Below are positions 55,553 to 64,000 of a stretch of 64,000 bases of DNA, piece by piece. The DNA lies in contig JABSSW010000056.1 of the NCBI GenBank assembly GCA_018902385.1, positions 124,001 to 188,000 of the forward strand. The letters are read 5' to 3'. Made by a program: the position numbers and the translations under genes. The notes beneath the pieces were generated by a model, which saw only the letters and a list, made by a program, of their open reading frames with translations, searched no databases and was not told the origin of the DNA. Source of the stretch: Physcia stellaris (Eukaryota; Ascomycota; Lecanoromycetes; Caliciales; Physciaceae). Each line of letters starts with the position of its first letter. The first letter of the stretch is position 1.

Positions 55553-57914
55553 TCACCCCCTCCTGGGCCCATCCCCCAAATCCTTAACAAAAGCCCCATA
55601 CGTCTCATGCGCCTTCTTCTTAACCGTAGTCCCGAACTTGAGCAAATTGTCCGGGATCTCCTGCCCCGCGGCGCGGAGCACGTTGATCAGGGCCCCCGAT
55701 TGCGCTTTGTCGTGGATCGTGAAGAGCGTTATGGAGAGGCCTGGGGCGCCGGCGCGGCCGGTTCTGTTGGGGGAGGGGGTGTTAGCTGGGGGTTGCAAGG
55801 GGAGGTGGGGAAGGTGAGGGTTGGGAGAGGGAGGGGAGGAAGGGCGTACCGGCCGATGCGATGCACGTAGTCCTCCACGGTTAATGGGAAGGTGACATTC
55901 AGCACTAGTTTCACGGCTGGGATATCGAGGCCTCGGGCCGCGACGTCGGTTGCCACTAATAGTGGACAAGCTCCGCTCTTAAAAGCCTCCAGACTCTCCA
56001 TTCGCTTGTGCTGGTTCATGTCGCCGTGGATGCCGGCTACCTTCAGTCCTTTGGAGTGCAAATACCCTTCCACCCGCGTCGCTTCCTTTTTGTACAGGCA
56101 GAATATCAGGATACGATCGTTTTTGGTTTTGGATGTGCCTTGATGCTCTTTGATGATTTGTAATAGTCGCGCTTGCTTCGCTTCTGGTTCTACGACTTCG
56201 ACTTTCTGCGTGATGCTCTTGTTGGCGCGCAGCTCGCCGCTGGGGTTGTCGTCCCCGATTCTGATATGCACGGGCTCGTTCATGAATGTGGCAGCGAGCT
56301 CGCGGACAGAGGGCGGCCAGGTGGCGGTGAACATCAGTGTCTGGCGGCCTGCAGAGGTGGAAGGGCAGCAGGAGATGATCTTGCGGATGTCGTTTTCGAA
56401 GCCCTTGTCTAGCATACGATCTGCTTCATCAAGGACGAGGTACTTCACTGCTGACAGGTCTGCGGCGCCTTCATCGAGGAAATCATTCAAACGTCCTGGT
56501 GTGGCGACGATGATATGAGCGGTCTTGATGATAGCCCGTTGAGAATCTTTGGGCACACCGCCGTAGATGCAGGCTGTGGAGAGGCGGGCAGGTGCAGCGA
56601 GCTTTTCGATCTGTTCGTGGATCTGGATCGCGAGTTCGCGGGTTGGAGAAACGATGACGGCTTTCGTCTCTGCTGAGCCAATTGGTCTAGCTTTGGGCTT
56701 CGGCTTGACCGATGCGGAAAGTATGATGGACCGTATGCAGGGGACGCCGAAGGCGAGAGTTTTGCCGGACCCGGTCTCTGCTACCCCGATCACGTCTCGA
56801 TTGGAGAGGAGGAAAGGCCAGGCGGCGGCTTGGATCGGTGTTGGTGCTTTGAAATCTGCAAATAGTGAGTGAGATTTGGTGGCAGTGGGTAGGTACGCAA
56901 ATTTAATGATAGGGCGAAGAGGAGTCGTGGAAGATGGGTCGGTAATTGAGATGAAGCTGTCGGAGAGGAAGGAGTCGATTTCCGTCTGGGGAAGGGAGGT
57001 AAGGGCAGGATCTTCAGAATAAGATGAACTTGGGAGGGATCTGCGTTCATTTGCCATGGCTGATGGGTTGGACTCCAGATTGGCACCACCAGAAGCTTGA
57101 GCTTTCTTGAGAGCCTTGAGGCGTTTCTTCTCTTCTTTCTCAGCTTTACGTGCTGCCTTTGCATTTGCTTCACCGTCTTCCTTGGTATAGCCATCTTCTA
57201 AACCATCCACTGACCCTTTGGACTCTACTAGTGTAGCTTCACGATCCTGTACCTGGACCGAGTCCGGGAGAGTGTCTTCGTCTTTTACCTCGCTAGCAAC
57301 GCCGTTCGTCTCTTCTTTTTGAGCCTTCTGCTTCTTTCTTTCCTTCTCTGCCTTTCGAGACGCCTTGGCTGCAGCCTTTTCGATTGACTTGGCCTCGGCT
57401 CCGTTTGGCTTCACCTTAGCATCCCCTTCCTTGTTGTTGCCATCCCGAAGCACGACATCCTGAGACAAAGCTGCATCGAGTGATTCGTCTCTAGGATTTG
57501 ACTTCGCAATGCCCAGTCCCTCATTGTTTGAATCCACCGCAGAATTACCTTCCTCGTCTAGCTTCCTTTTCTTGGTTCGTTTCTCTGCTTTTTCGGGCTC
57601 CAACGGGCCTTCTTCATTGTTGGGTGCTGATACTCTGCTTTATATCACAAGGGTAAGCACGATTCCAATCTCTTGACAGGCATAGGAGCCTACCTTGACG
57701 TGTTTTCAGAGTCTGCTTTATCTGCCCCGATTTCAGCTTTGCTTGCAGCTCGCCTTGCCTTTTTGGCTAGTTTCCTCTCTTCCTTCGATATTCCATTGAC
57801 AGCAATGCCATTTTGCTGTTCAGCTTGCTCAACCTTCCTTCGCTTTCTTGAACCAGTACCGGCATCCTCAATCGATTTTCCAGACTCTGCCGGTGTGTTT
57901 GGAGAAAGTGACAT
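55553..57914 (-). CDS. DBP3: DEAD-box ATP-dependent RNA helicase Dbp3
   Basis: Exons 57914-57694, 57637-55850 and 55763-55553 join in phase to 739 aa. Dbp3 acts in nucleolar pre-rRNA processing for the 60S subunit. All helicase motifs are present: Q motif ([10 protein letters not shown]), motif I AETGSGKT, Ia PTRELA, Ib ATPGR, II DEAD ([14 protein letters not shown]), [31 protein letters not shown], and VI HRIGR|TGRAG, restored across the last intron. The ~270-residue N terminus is Lys/Glu-rich with several KxxKK nuclear/nucleolar signals; it is longer than in yeast Dbp3 (523 aa) but of the same character. The start at 57914 has two short frames upstream without ATG. The gene is divergent from RFT1, with 480 bp between starts. 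Confidence 0.9.
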
Positions 57915-58395
57915 ACTCACTCGTACACAATGGCGTTCACAGATTTGGTTGTCTCGAGAAAAATTTCCATATCGGCATGTGCTTGAGGACGGAGCGATTC
58001 CGCTTCGGAAAGTTTAGGCGAACGTCCAGAACGAGTTAATGCCTGAGGCATCGACAACAAGTATGCATAATTATTACACCTTCCAAGTATTCTCCATCTT
58101 GGACATGGCCTGCTGCAGTTGTTGACCTTCTAGCCAGTTGGTCTGCAGGTCGAAGAGAGAGAGCTACAATGTAGCTGCCTCCACGGGTCCGCAATCAACG
58201 TGTCAACAACTTAAGAGGGTTCACCAGGGCGGATGCGGGCCCACTACTTTACGGAATGCAGCTCTGCCCCTCGAAACAGTCTCTACACAATTACACAGCA
58301 GTCAGTCCGTATCTCTTACTCGGAAACACATCAGTCATCTCCAGTACACAGTGCTAGCCTAATTCTGTCGCCGTCATCTTGACAGATCAGCAGCA

Positions 58396-60247
58396 ATGTC
58401 GAAAATTCCTGCCACCAACTCACTCCTCGCAAAATCCACCAATGGAGCTACACTACTTGTCCTACTACGCATTGGTTCTCGACTCACGACGTTTACTCTA
58501 AATCAGATTCTTCTACGATTCTTGGCACCAGAGGTTCTGGGAATATCAACTCAATTAGACCTCTTCTCAACCTCCATACTCTCCTTTGCTTGCGAAAGTC
58601 TACGGGTTGCCCTGCAGCGCCAACGTCAGGGCCAGGGTCCCGAACCTGTAGATGGAGGAAGCAATGGACAAACCGGAAAAGAGACAAGGTACCTTGAGAG
58701 ACACGACGAGGACTCATTTGGACGACGCGCCCAGGAAACCGTCAATTTATCGTACATTGCAATCGCCCTTGGAGTCCCTTTAGCCTATGCTCTTGCAACA
58801 ATATACTTGAAGACCGCTGATCCCGTTGTGCTCAATGCCCCGTTCTTCAACGAAGCTCTTCACGGGTACATAATAGCTACGATCCTTGAGCTTTTGAACG
58901 AGCCGTGTTTCTCAATCGCCCAGCAGCAGATGCTATATACTACGCGGGCCTCAGCGGAAGCTTCAGCAACGTTTACGAAATGTATCGTCACCTGCTGTAT
59001 GGTAATATGGGCGAGTAGGACGAGAACACAGCTCGGAGTTTTGCCCTTCGCATTTGGTCAATTAGCCTATGCCTTTGTTCTCAACGCAAACTATCTTTCC
59101 AAGGTCATTACCTTAGCTTTTGAGAACGACTTCTCCATTGGTTTGAGATCTTTGCCTTCTAGCTCGCAGCTTTACCTATCACGCTTTTCGAAGCCTATGG
59201 TAAACCTGGCTGGCAATCTCTACGGACAGTCAGTACTCAAACAGCTTCTTACTAATGGTGATTCGTACCTGATCGCATCTTTCACATCACTGTCGGCTCA
59301 AGGCTCCTATGCTTTAGCCGCAAATTACGGTGGCTTGATCGCTCGTATTCTGTTTCAACCAATCGAGGAGTCTTCTCGATCCTACTTGGCTCGTCTTTTC
59401 GCATCAGAAGATACTCCAGCTCGTGATATTGACAAAGCAAACGGGAAAGACAGTGCTACAACACCAAAGTTTAACTTGGCATCAGCGAAAGCCTCTCAAT
59501 ATCTGACCACTTTACTCCGAGCTTATATTCTGTTCTCCATCGTCGTCGTCACTCTAGGGCCTACACTGAGCCCTCTCGCCCTCCGCACAATTGCTGGCGC
59601 TCGATGGGCAAACACTGAGGCACCCGCTGTACTTGCAGCGTACTGCTACTACATCCCACTCCTAGCTGTCAACGGTATACTCGAAGCGTTTGTCTCCGCT
59701 ACTGCGTCGCCTGCTCAATTACGGTCACAGTCTGCATTTATGATTGCCTTCAGCGCCTCGTTCGTGGCCTCAGGATATTATGTCCTCAAAGTACTTCAGA
59801 GGAGTGGCAGGGGGCTAGTACTTGCGAGCTCGGTCAGTATGGTACTGAGGATCTTATACAGCTCCAGATATGTGACCAATTTCCTTGCAAGAAGAGGCAG
59901 TAGCTTGAAGCTGAGAGAGCTCACGCCCGGCATTACCACCATCCTAGGAAGCCTAGTGTCTGCTATTACTTTGAAGCAGGTTGAGAAAAGCTTCGATAAA
60001 GGCTGGACGGATTTTGTCAAGTGGGCGGCCGTTGCTGGAGGCTTTGGGATGATCGTGTAAGCATGCCTACTCTTCATGCCTTTATCTTCATTGCACGTCA
60101 ACGCCTTCTTGTGAACTGTGGCTTTTGGATCTCTAGATCTTTACTGACTGTTACAGCTTGTACGAGGAAAGAGACTTTCTTCAGAACTGCTATCGCAAGC
60201 TAAGGCCTGCTACGCTTGCGAATGCATTAGCTAAGAAAGATCGGTAG
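58396..60247 (+). CDS. RFT1: Rft1, ER lipid-linked oligosaccharide protein
   Basis: Two exons, 58396-60056 and 60157-60247, join in phase to 583 aa. Rft1 is a polytopic ER membrane protein of the MATE-like (MOP) fold needed for N-glycosylation; it was long described as the Man5GlcNAc2-PP-dolichol flippase, which is debated. Diagnostic segments are LRIGSRLTTFTLNQILLRFL at the N terminus, ELLNEPCFSIAQQ, the central SVLKQLLTNGDSYLIASFTS with QGSYALAANYGGLIARI, and FQPIEESSRSYLARLF. Continuing past the first exon gives a stop at once (IV-stop). Splicing at gtaagc adds the expected C terminus LYEERDFLQNCYRKL. Confidence 0.92.
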
Positions 60248-60872
60248 CTGAAACAACCAATTTGCTGTTTTTTTGTTTCAAATACTCAAAGCTCTGATCC
60301 GATACCGGATGTGTTGCTCTCAAACCTCGGTATGCGTCTAAAGTACCCAGTACAAGCAGAGCAGAAGCTCTTTTATGCGCCTTACCAAGGCGCTAGTCTC
60401 AACGCGAGAGCACTAGTCCCACTCCGTCAGTCTATACCAACTTGACCCTTTGTGCACCTTCGGGGAAGGCTGTACTTTTCAATAAAAAAACAAATAGTGT
60501 CTCTCTGAGGCGTTCCTGCACTAGATTTCCAGATCTTTGGACTACATATCTGCGGAATCACACGTCCCAAACGCAATTGACGTTCAATCTATAAAGGCAG
60601 CATCGCTTCACACCACTATAGCTATCAACTGAGAGCAAATTGATGATTTAGTTGAAACTTGGAGCTCAACTCCCTTTCCATTCCAATGTCTATTCTATCG
60701 TCCAAGGTCGACAGATTCTAAAGAGAGGGTAGGTTCTTCCCTCGGCACTCGTACCTAAAGACAGCATCAACCCCTTTCCCTGTTCTAGTAACAACAATGG
60801 CCTTTCGGTACAAGTCGTCAGCCAACCAGCAACAGCGCTATCGCGAAGCTCTTCATTCGCTTTACAATCCAC
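60248..60872. other. Intergenic, largely a solo LTR
   Basis: Downstream DNA of RFT1. Apart from the LTR-like segment at ~60275-60483 I see no feature. Confidence 0.45.
60275..60483 (-). repeat. Solo LTR related to element 1
   Basis: Read on the minus strand it begins TTGAAAAGTACAGCCTTCC (element 1: TTGAAATACAGCCTCC). It continues caagttggtatagactgacg (element 1: ccagttggtataacctgacg), then gggactagtgc and gttgagactagcgccttgg, matching ggactagtgc and gttgagactagtgccttgg. There is no internal region and no second LTR nearby. Its outer end is less certain. Confidence 0.65.
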
Positions 60873-61563
60873 TCAAGCTAACATCCATGCAGCAAGACTC
60901 TGGAAAGTGGCGACCATGACGAAAACCCCCGTGTTAACAGCTACACCAACATCCACTCGGTGAGATCGTATGCCGGCGATGATTCCCAGTGGGGATGAAA
61001 TTACCAATAGCAGTACGAGAAACCATGCGACCTTAGCTTTGTCTAGGACTTGACTGACTACTAAGGCCCTTTGTCCTATGCTAGAGTCTGCGAGGTCGAC
61101 GCGCCTCAGCAAAAATTGCTGGTATCTTTCCAAAGCCATTACATCTCCATGAAGTATCTGTGGCTTACTGAAGGCCGCAGTAAGCAGGAGTCGGCGCGCT
61201 GATGCTCAAGGTACACTCTCGCGAATGGCTGGGTATCGTGATGCAGTGCACTGTTCGTCACCTTCAAGATATTAACATGCCTTCACAGCGAGGTTGCATG
61301 GCGACGGTGCTTACATATTTGATGGTGGCCTTATGAGCCACTTGTTTGGTGACCATGGCTATCAAGAGTCGATTGGCCCAGAAGCTTGGATTTTCTGCAT
61401 TTAGGCGAGCTTTGATTCGATTGAACGCGCGTTCGCCATCATCTCGGCTGCTAAAACGGATAGGTACAAGATAGCATGCGCCAGCAAGGCTTTGCTTTAC
61501 AACAGCCCAGGTCAAGTCCCGGGTAGTTGGTAGTCCGCACTGGGAAACAGTCGCATGGCTCAT
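60873..61563 (-). CDS. Hypothetical two-TM membrane protein
   Basis: Two exons, 61563-61315 and 61163-60873, join in phase to 179 aa. The N-terminal half is soluble (PTTRDLTWAVVKQSLAGACY, then FSSRDDGERAFNRIKARL). The C-terminal half has two hydrophobic segments (AWFLVLLLVISSPLGIIAGI and VAVNTGVFVMVATFQSLAAW) and ends directly after the second. The 151-nt intron uses gtaagc and an acceptor cagtaag at 61164-61165; the nearer cag acceptor would break the frame. Similar small fungal proteins with a C-terminal TM pair exist, but I cannot name the family. Confidence 0.5.
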
Positions 61564-63066
61564 GGAGAAAACGGAACGTGTTGATCTTGGGAAAGTAATA
61601 CACTTTGATAGATGGAAGTTGATTATATGGTAGATTTAAGTTTTAAGACGTTGAGGGTACAATTGAAAAGCGAGTCTGGGGAAATGAGGCCGAACGACCA
61701 GCTTTTTGCCTGGCTATAAATCAGATAACTTAGGTTTGGAGGTACGAATGATTGGACTATTGGCAAGAAAACACCTCACTTCGACGAGCGAAATGCGAAA
61801 GGTTGAAGTCTTGGATCACGGGCAGGCCACTTGCATGTCAGGACCTGCATGTCATGGCCAACATGCATTGGCGTAGGTTGCGATGAGCGAAGTGCGAATT
61901 GCGAAGGTGTGTATCTTCAATACACTACTCCATGGGCTGGACCAGCACCACTTAGGCGTCGCCGGCCGGTGGGATTACGGACAGTAGGTAAGACTTAGCA
62001 CTGGGTGGCTCTAATCTTGGAATACCCTTTCAAACTCTATACACCCTCCAGAACTTTAGAACAAACGTCGAATATTGTTCTCGAATTTCAGAAACTCGAC
62101 ATGATAAAGTTCCGCGTATGCATTGCATATGGAAGCTTCAATACTATGATTTAGTATGAGATGGAAGTGTTTTGTCACTGTTGCAACGCCTTGGGTTATC
62201 GAATGTCTGGCCCTGCACCCCATGGATTAGAGCTACGCCAGCCCAATTGGGTAGCCTGCTAGATGTTGTCGTACCACACTCTCTGCCTTCAAGGTGTAGA
62301 TTACTAGGACCCATATGTCCGCCTGCGGGAAAACTCCTATGAAAGCGACATGAGCGAGCCCAATCATTTTAGATTGTGTCGTAAGCCGAGTGGTCGTCTT
62401 TAGAAGAGCAACATATGACGATTGACGTTGATATGCAGAGCTGTGGCGCTTTGGGAAGGCCAGGCCGGGTTCTGCTGATCTCGTGTGCACACTGCGGAGC
62501 TGGCATCTGTCTCTGCTGGTTGCACGAGAGGCGACAACAAATCAGGAAGCGAGTTCTCCCGTATCCCGACAGGATAAGTCACCTCAATGCATGCCGTGGG
62601 GTGGAGAGAAAGTAGAGGGTCTGAGGCAGTGCAATTGGATGAGGTGCCGATCATTGGAACCCTGTGGCCCTGGTGCCATGAGTAGAACACGAACATGCTT
62701 GATCCAGAAAGAATGATGCTTCCTTCGCAGTTCGCAGCTCGCAGTTCGCAATTCGCAATTCGCAGTCTCAGACGATTGATTGGATATCTTTACAGCTCAA
62801 GCCCGAACTAGCGGTTGTGGCTTATGCAGGTAAGCAGGGTTGGTTTTGCCATTCGTCACCACACGTATCAGACAGTCAGCCTTGTTGACCTCGGACCCTG
62901 ACCTAGAAAGTCATATTAGATGCTCTGGGCCCCAATGGTAGAGCGCCTTTCAGCCCACACCACATTATATTCGTTTCCCGACATCTTAGTCTTAGTGGTC
63001 TTTGAGAATACCCACCACACGCATTTTGGTGTGTCTTGCTGCCTACTGATATCCTCTTACTTAGCC
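61564..63066. other. No gene recognised; short GCGAA-type repeats
   Basis: Open frames without motifs. Short reiterated runs of cgcagttcgca/cgcaattcgca lie at ~62735-62765, with related gcgaatgcgaa-like strings near 61780 and 61885. Confidence 0.4.
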
Positions 63067-64000
63067 ATGCCTAGAGCACCCAAAAAATTGGCGCGTTCAA
63101 AATGTTCACAGTGCCGCAAAGATAAGCAGAAGGTATGAAGAGATACTGATCGCACGTTCTTTTTATTATTGCTTTACGCACAGGTCAAAGCCTCAGGTTC
63201 ACTCGCCCTAGGCAAAAGTGAGAGCGGATAAGATATGAGTCCCTCGCCAGATCAAGATTAACCGACTTTGAAATCGGGACGAAAGCATTTCCCAACTCTA
63301 GCTATCGTTTCGTCATGTTTTTTTCAATCGCTAATTGTGACCATGTGATCAATTTTGCCCGGCTGGAGTGACGCTGGAGCACTTGAACCCTCCTGACCAT
63401 CACTGAGCTAATTCAAAGTCTAGTGTTTGCCCGAAAAGCGCGTTTGGCCCCGAGAACGGTGCGATCGATGCTTGCGTTTCGACTACGTATGTTCAGCGAA
63501 TACATCGAAGAATGAACAACCAAGACCAAGCTTGAGGACTACAAGCCATGACCCAATCCACTCTTCAACTGAAGCATCGGATCCAAGCCCTCAAATATGC
63601 TCAGACTACTACTCCCCGGAACCCAGCCAGTATCCGAATCACTTAGGCTCTGACGTGGTGTCCATTTCCAGTACCACACCTGATCCGATGAGATACTGCT
63701 CACCCGACCATGGGATTCAGCAAGCCGGTCTTGACTATGGGATTCACGAAGAGGATCCTGACTGTGAGATTCATCAAGCCGATCTTGATATGTGAGTAGA
63801 ACATCTTCTTTGTATTTCTATTCTTGAGACAAGTTGCTATTTCTCACTACTAAGAAGACTGTGGCGGTGTCGTTGAGTGTCCAGGGAAAATCTTCCCCCA
63901 ATGATCACTCGCTTTGACGAAGCTGAGCGCCGAAGTCAATCGAAGCCATGGTATCCCGACATGGGAACAACATCCCCTCGAACGTTTCCTTCATGTCATA
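63067..64000 (+). CDS. Zn2Cys6 transcription factor, N-terminal part (runs off window)
   Basis: Exons 63067-63132, 63424-63791 and from 63885 on join in phase; the gene continues beyond 64000. The first junction completes a binuclear zinc cluster: KCSQCRKDKQK|CLPEKR..RERCDRCLRFDYVC, spacing C-x2-C-x6-C-x11-C-x2-C-x6-C, within the family consensus. Basic residues between cysteines 2 and 3 fit DNA contact. The cluster sits at residues ~13-43. It is followed by a Ser/Pro-rich region and three 9-residue repeats of the type DYGIHEEDP encoded by 27-bp repeats (63706-63786). The first intron is long (291 nt). The regulator's targets cannot be told from sequence. Confidence 0.75.
63706..63786 (+). 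repeat. 27-bp coding tandem repeat, three copies
   Basis: Units begin gaccatgggattca, gactatgggattca and gactgtgagattca, encoding DHGIQQAGL, DYGIHEEDP and DCEIHQADL. Confidence 0.85.

Overview
The window is nuclear DNA of a filamentous ascomycete (Pezizomycotina). The evidence is short spliceosomal introns (about 41-320 nt) with GT..AG ends and CTRAY-like branch sites, fungal-only families (DUF7707-like surface protein, CYP59-like P450, Zn2Cys6 regulator, fungal F-box protein with a Cys-rich tail), and fungus-type versions of the housekeeping genes. A leotiomycete is my guess only. Many ORFs are split by introns; I joined exons by hand, checking phase at each junction.

Layout. 1-16 kb is gene-poor accessory DNA: a secreted beta-lactamase-fold protein with a duplicated 3' end, decayed copies of a retroelement ORF, an F-box gene, a 515-bp MITE with TA target duplication, a membrane-anchored surface protein and tRNA-related repeats. 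A three-exon P450 gene (16.1-17.9 kb) ends this part. From 18.15 to 39.79 kb lies a very AT-rich block with no intact host gene. It holds mutated remains of a MULE-type transposase and probably a tyrosine recombinase, and is interrupted by two well-preserved, non-autonomous LTR retroelements (20,329-23,637 and 29,850-32,175), each with a perfect 5-bp target duplication. From 40 kb on the DNA is gene-dense: a conserved unknown protein, a GPI-anchored Ala/Ser-rich protein, ISU1, the COP9 subunit CSN3, PRO2, a YPR011C-type mitochondrial carrier, ribosomal protein eL18, DBP3, RFT1, a two-TM unknown protein and the start of a Zn2Cys6 regulator running off the right edge.

Two points stand out. First, the AT-rich block carries a mutation signature that is not ordinary RIP: CpT, CpC, ApG and GpG are almost gone, while CpA, TpG and CpG are kept, as if C mutated to T only before a pyrimidine. 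Proline, glycine and tryptophan codons and the TAG stop are therefore nearly missing in every frame. Standard RIP indices would score this DNA as un-RIPped. Second, the two LTR elements carry related ORFs that are not recognisable Gag or Pol. They share a C2H2 finger, conserved ISWAEIASRP and LT(V/I)DDL blocks, and a canonical PCNA-interacting PIP box (QxxITSYF). One of them also has an N-terminal BIR domain with the full C-x2-C-x16-H-x6-C pattern. Two decayed relatives of this ORF lie at 4.7-7.1 kb and a related solo LTR at 60.3-60.5 kb.

The housekeeping genes on the right are not a cluster by function (Fe-S scaffold, deneddylation, proline synthesis, sulphonucleotide transport, translation, ribosome assembly, N-glycosylation); they are ordinary syntenic fungal neighbours.
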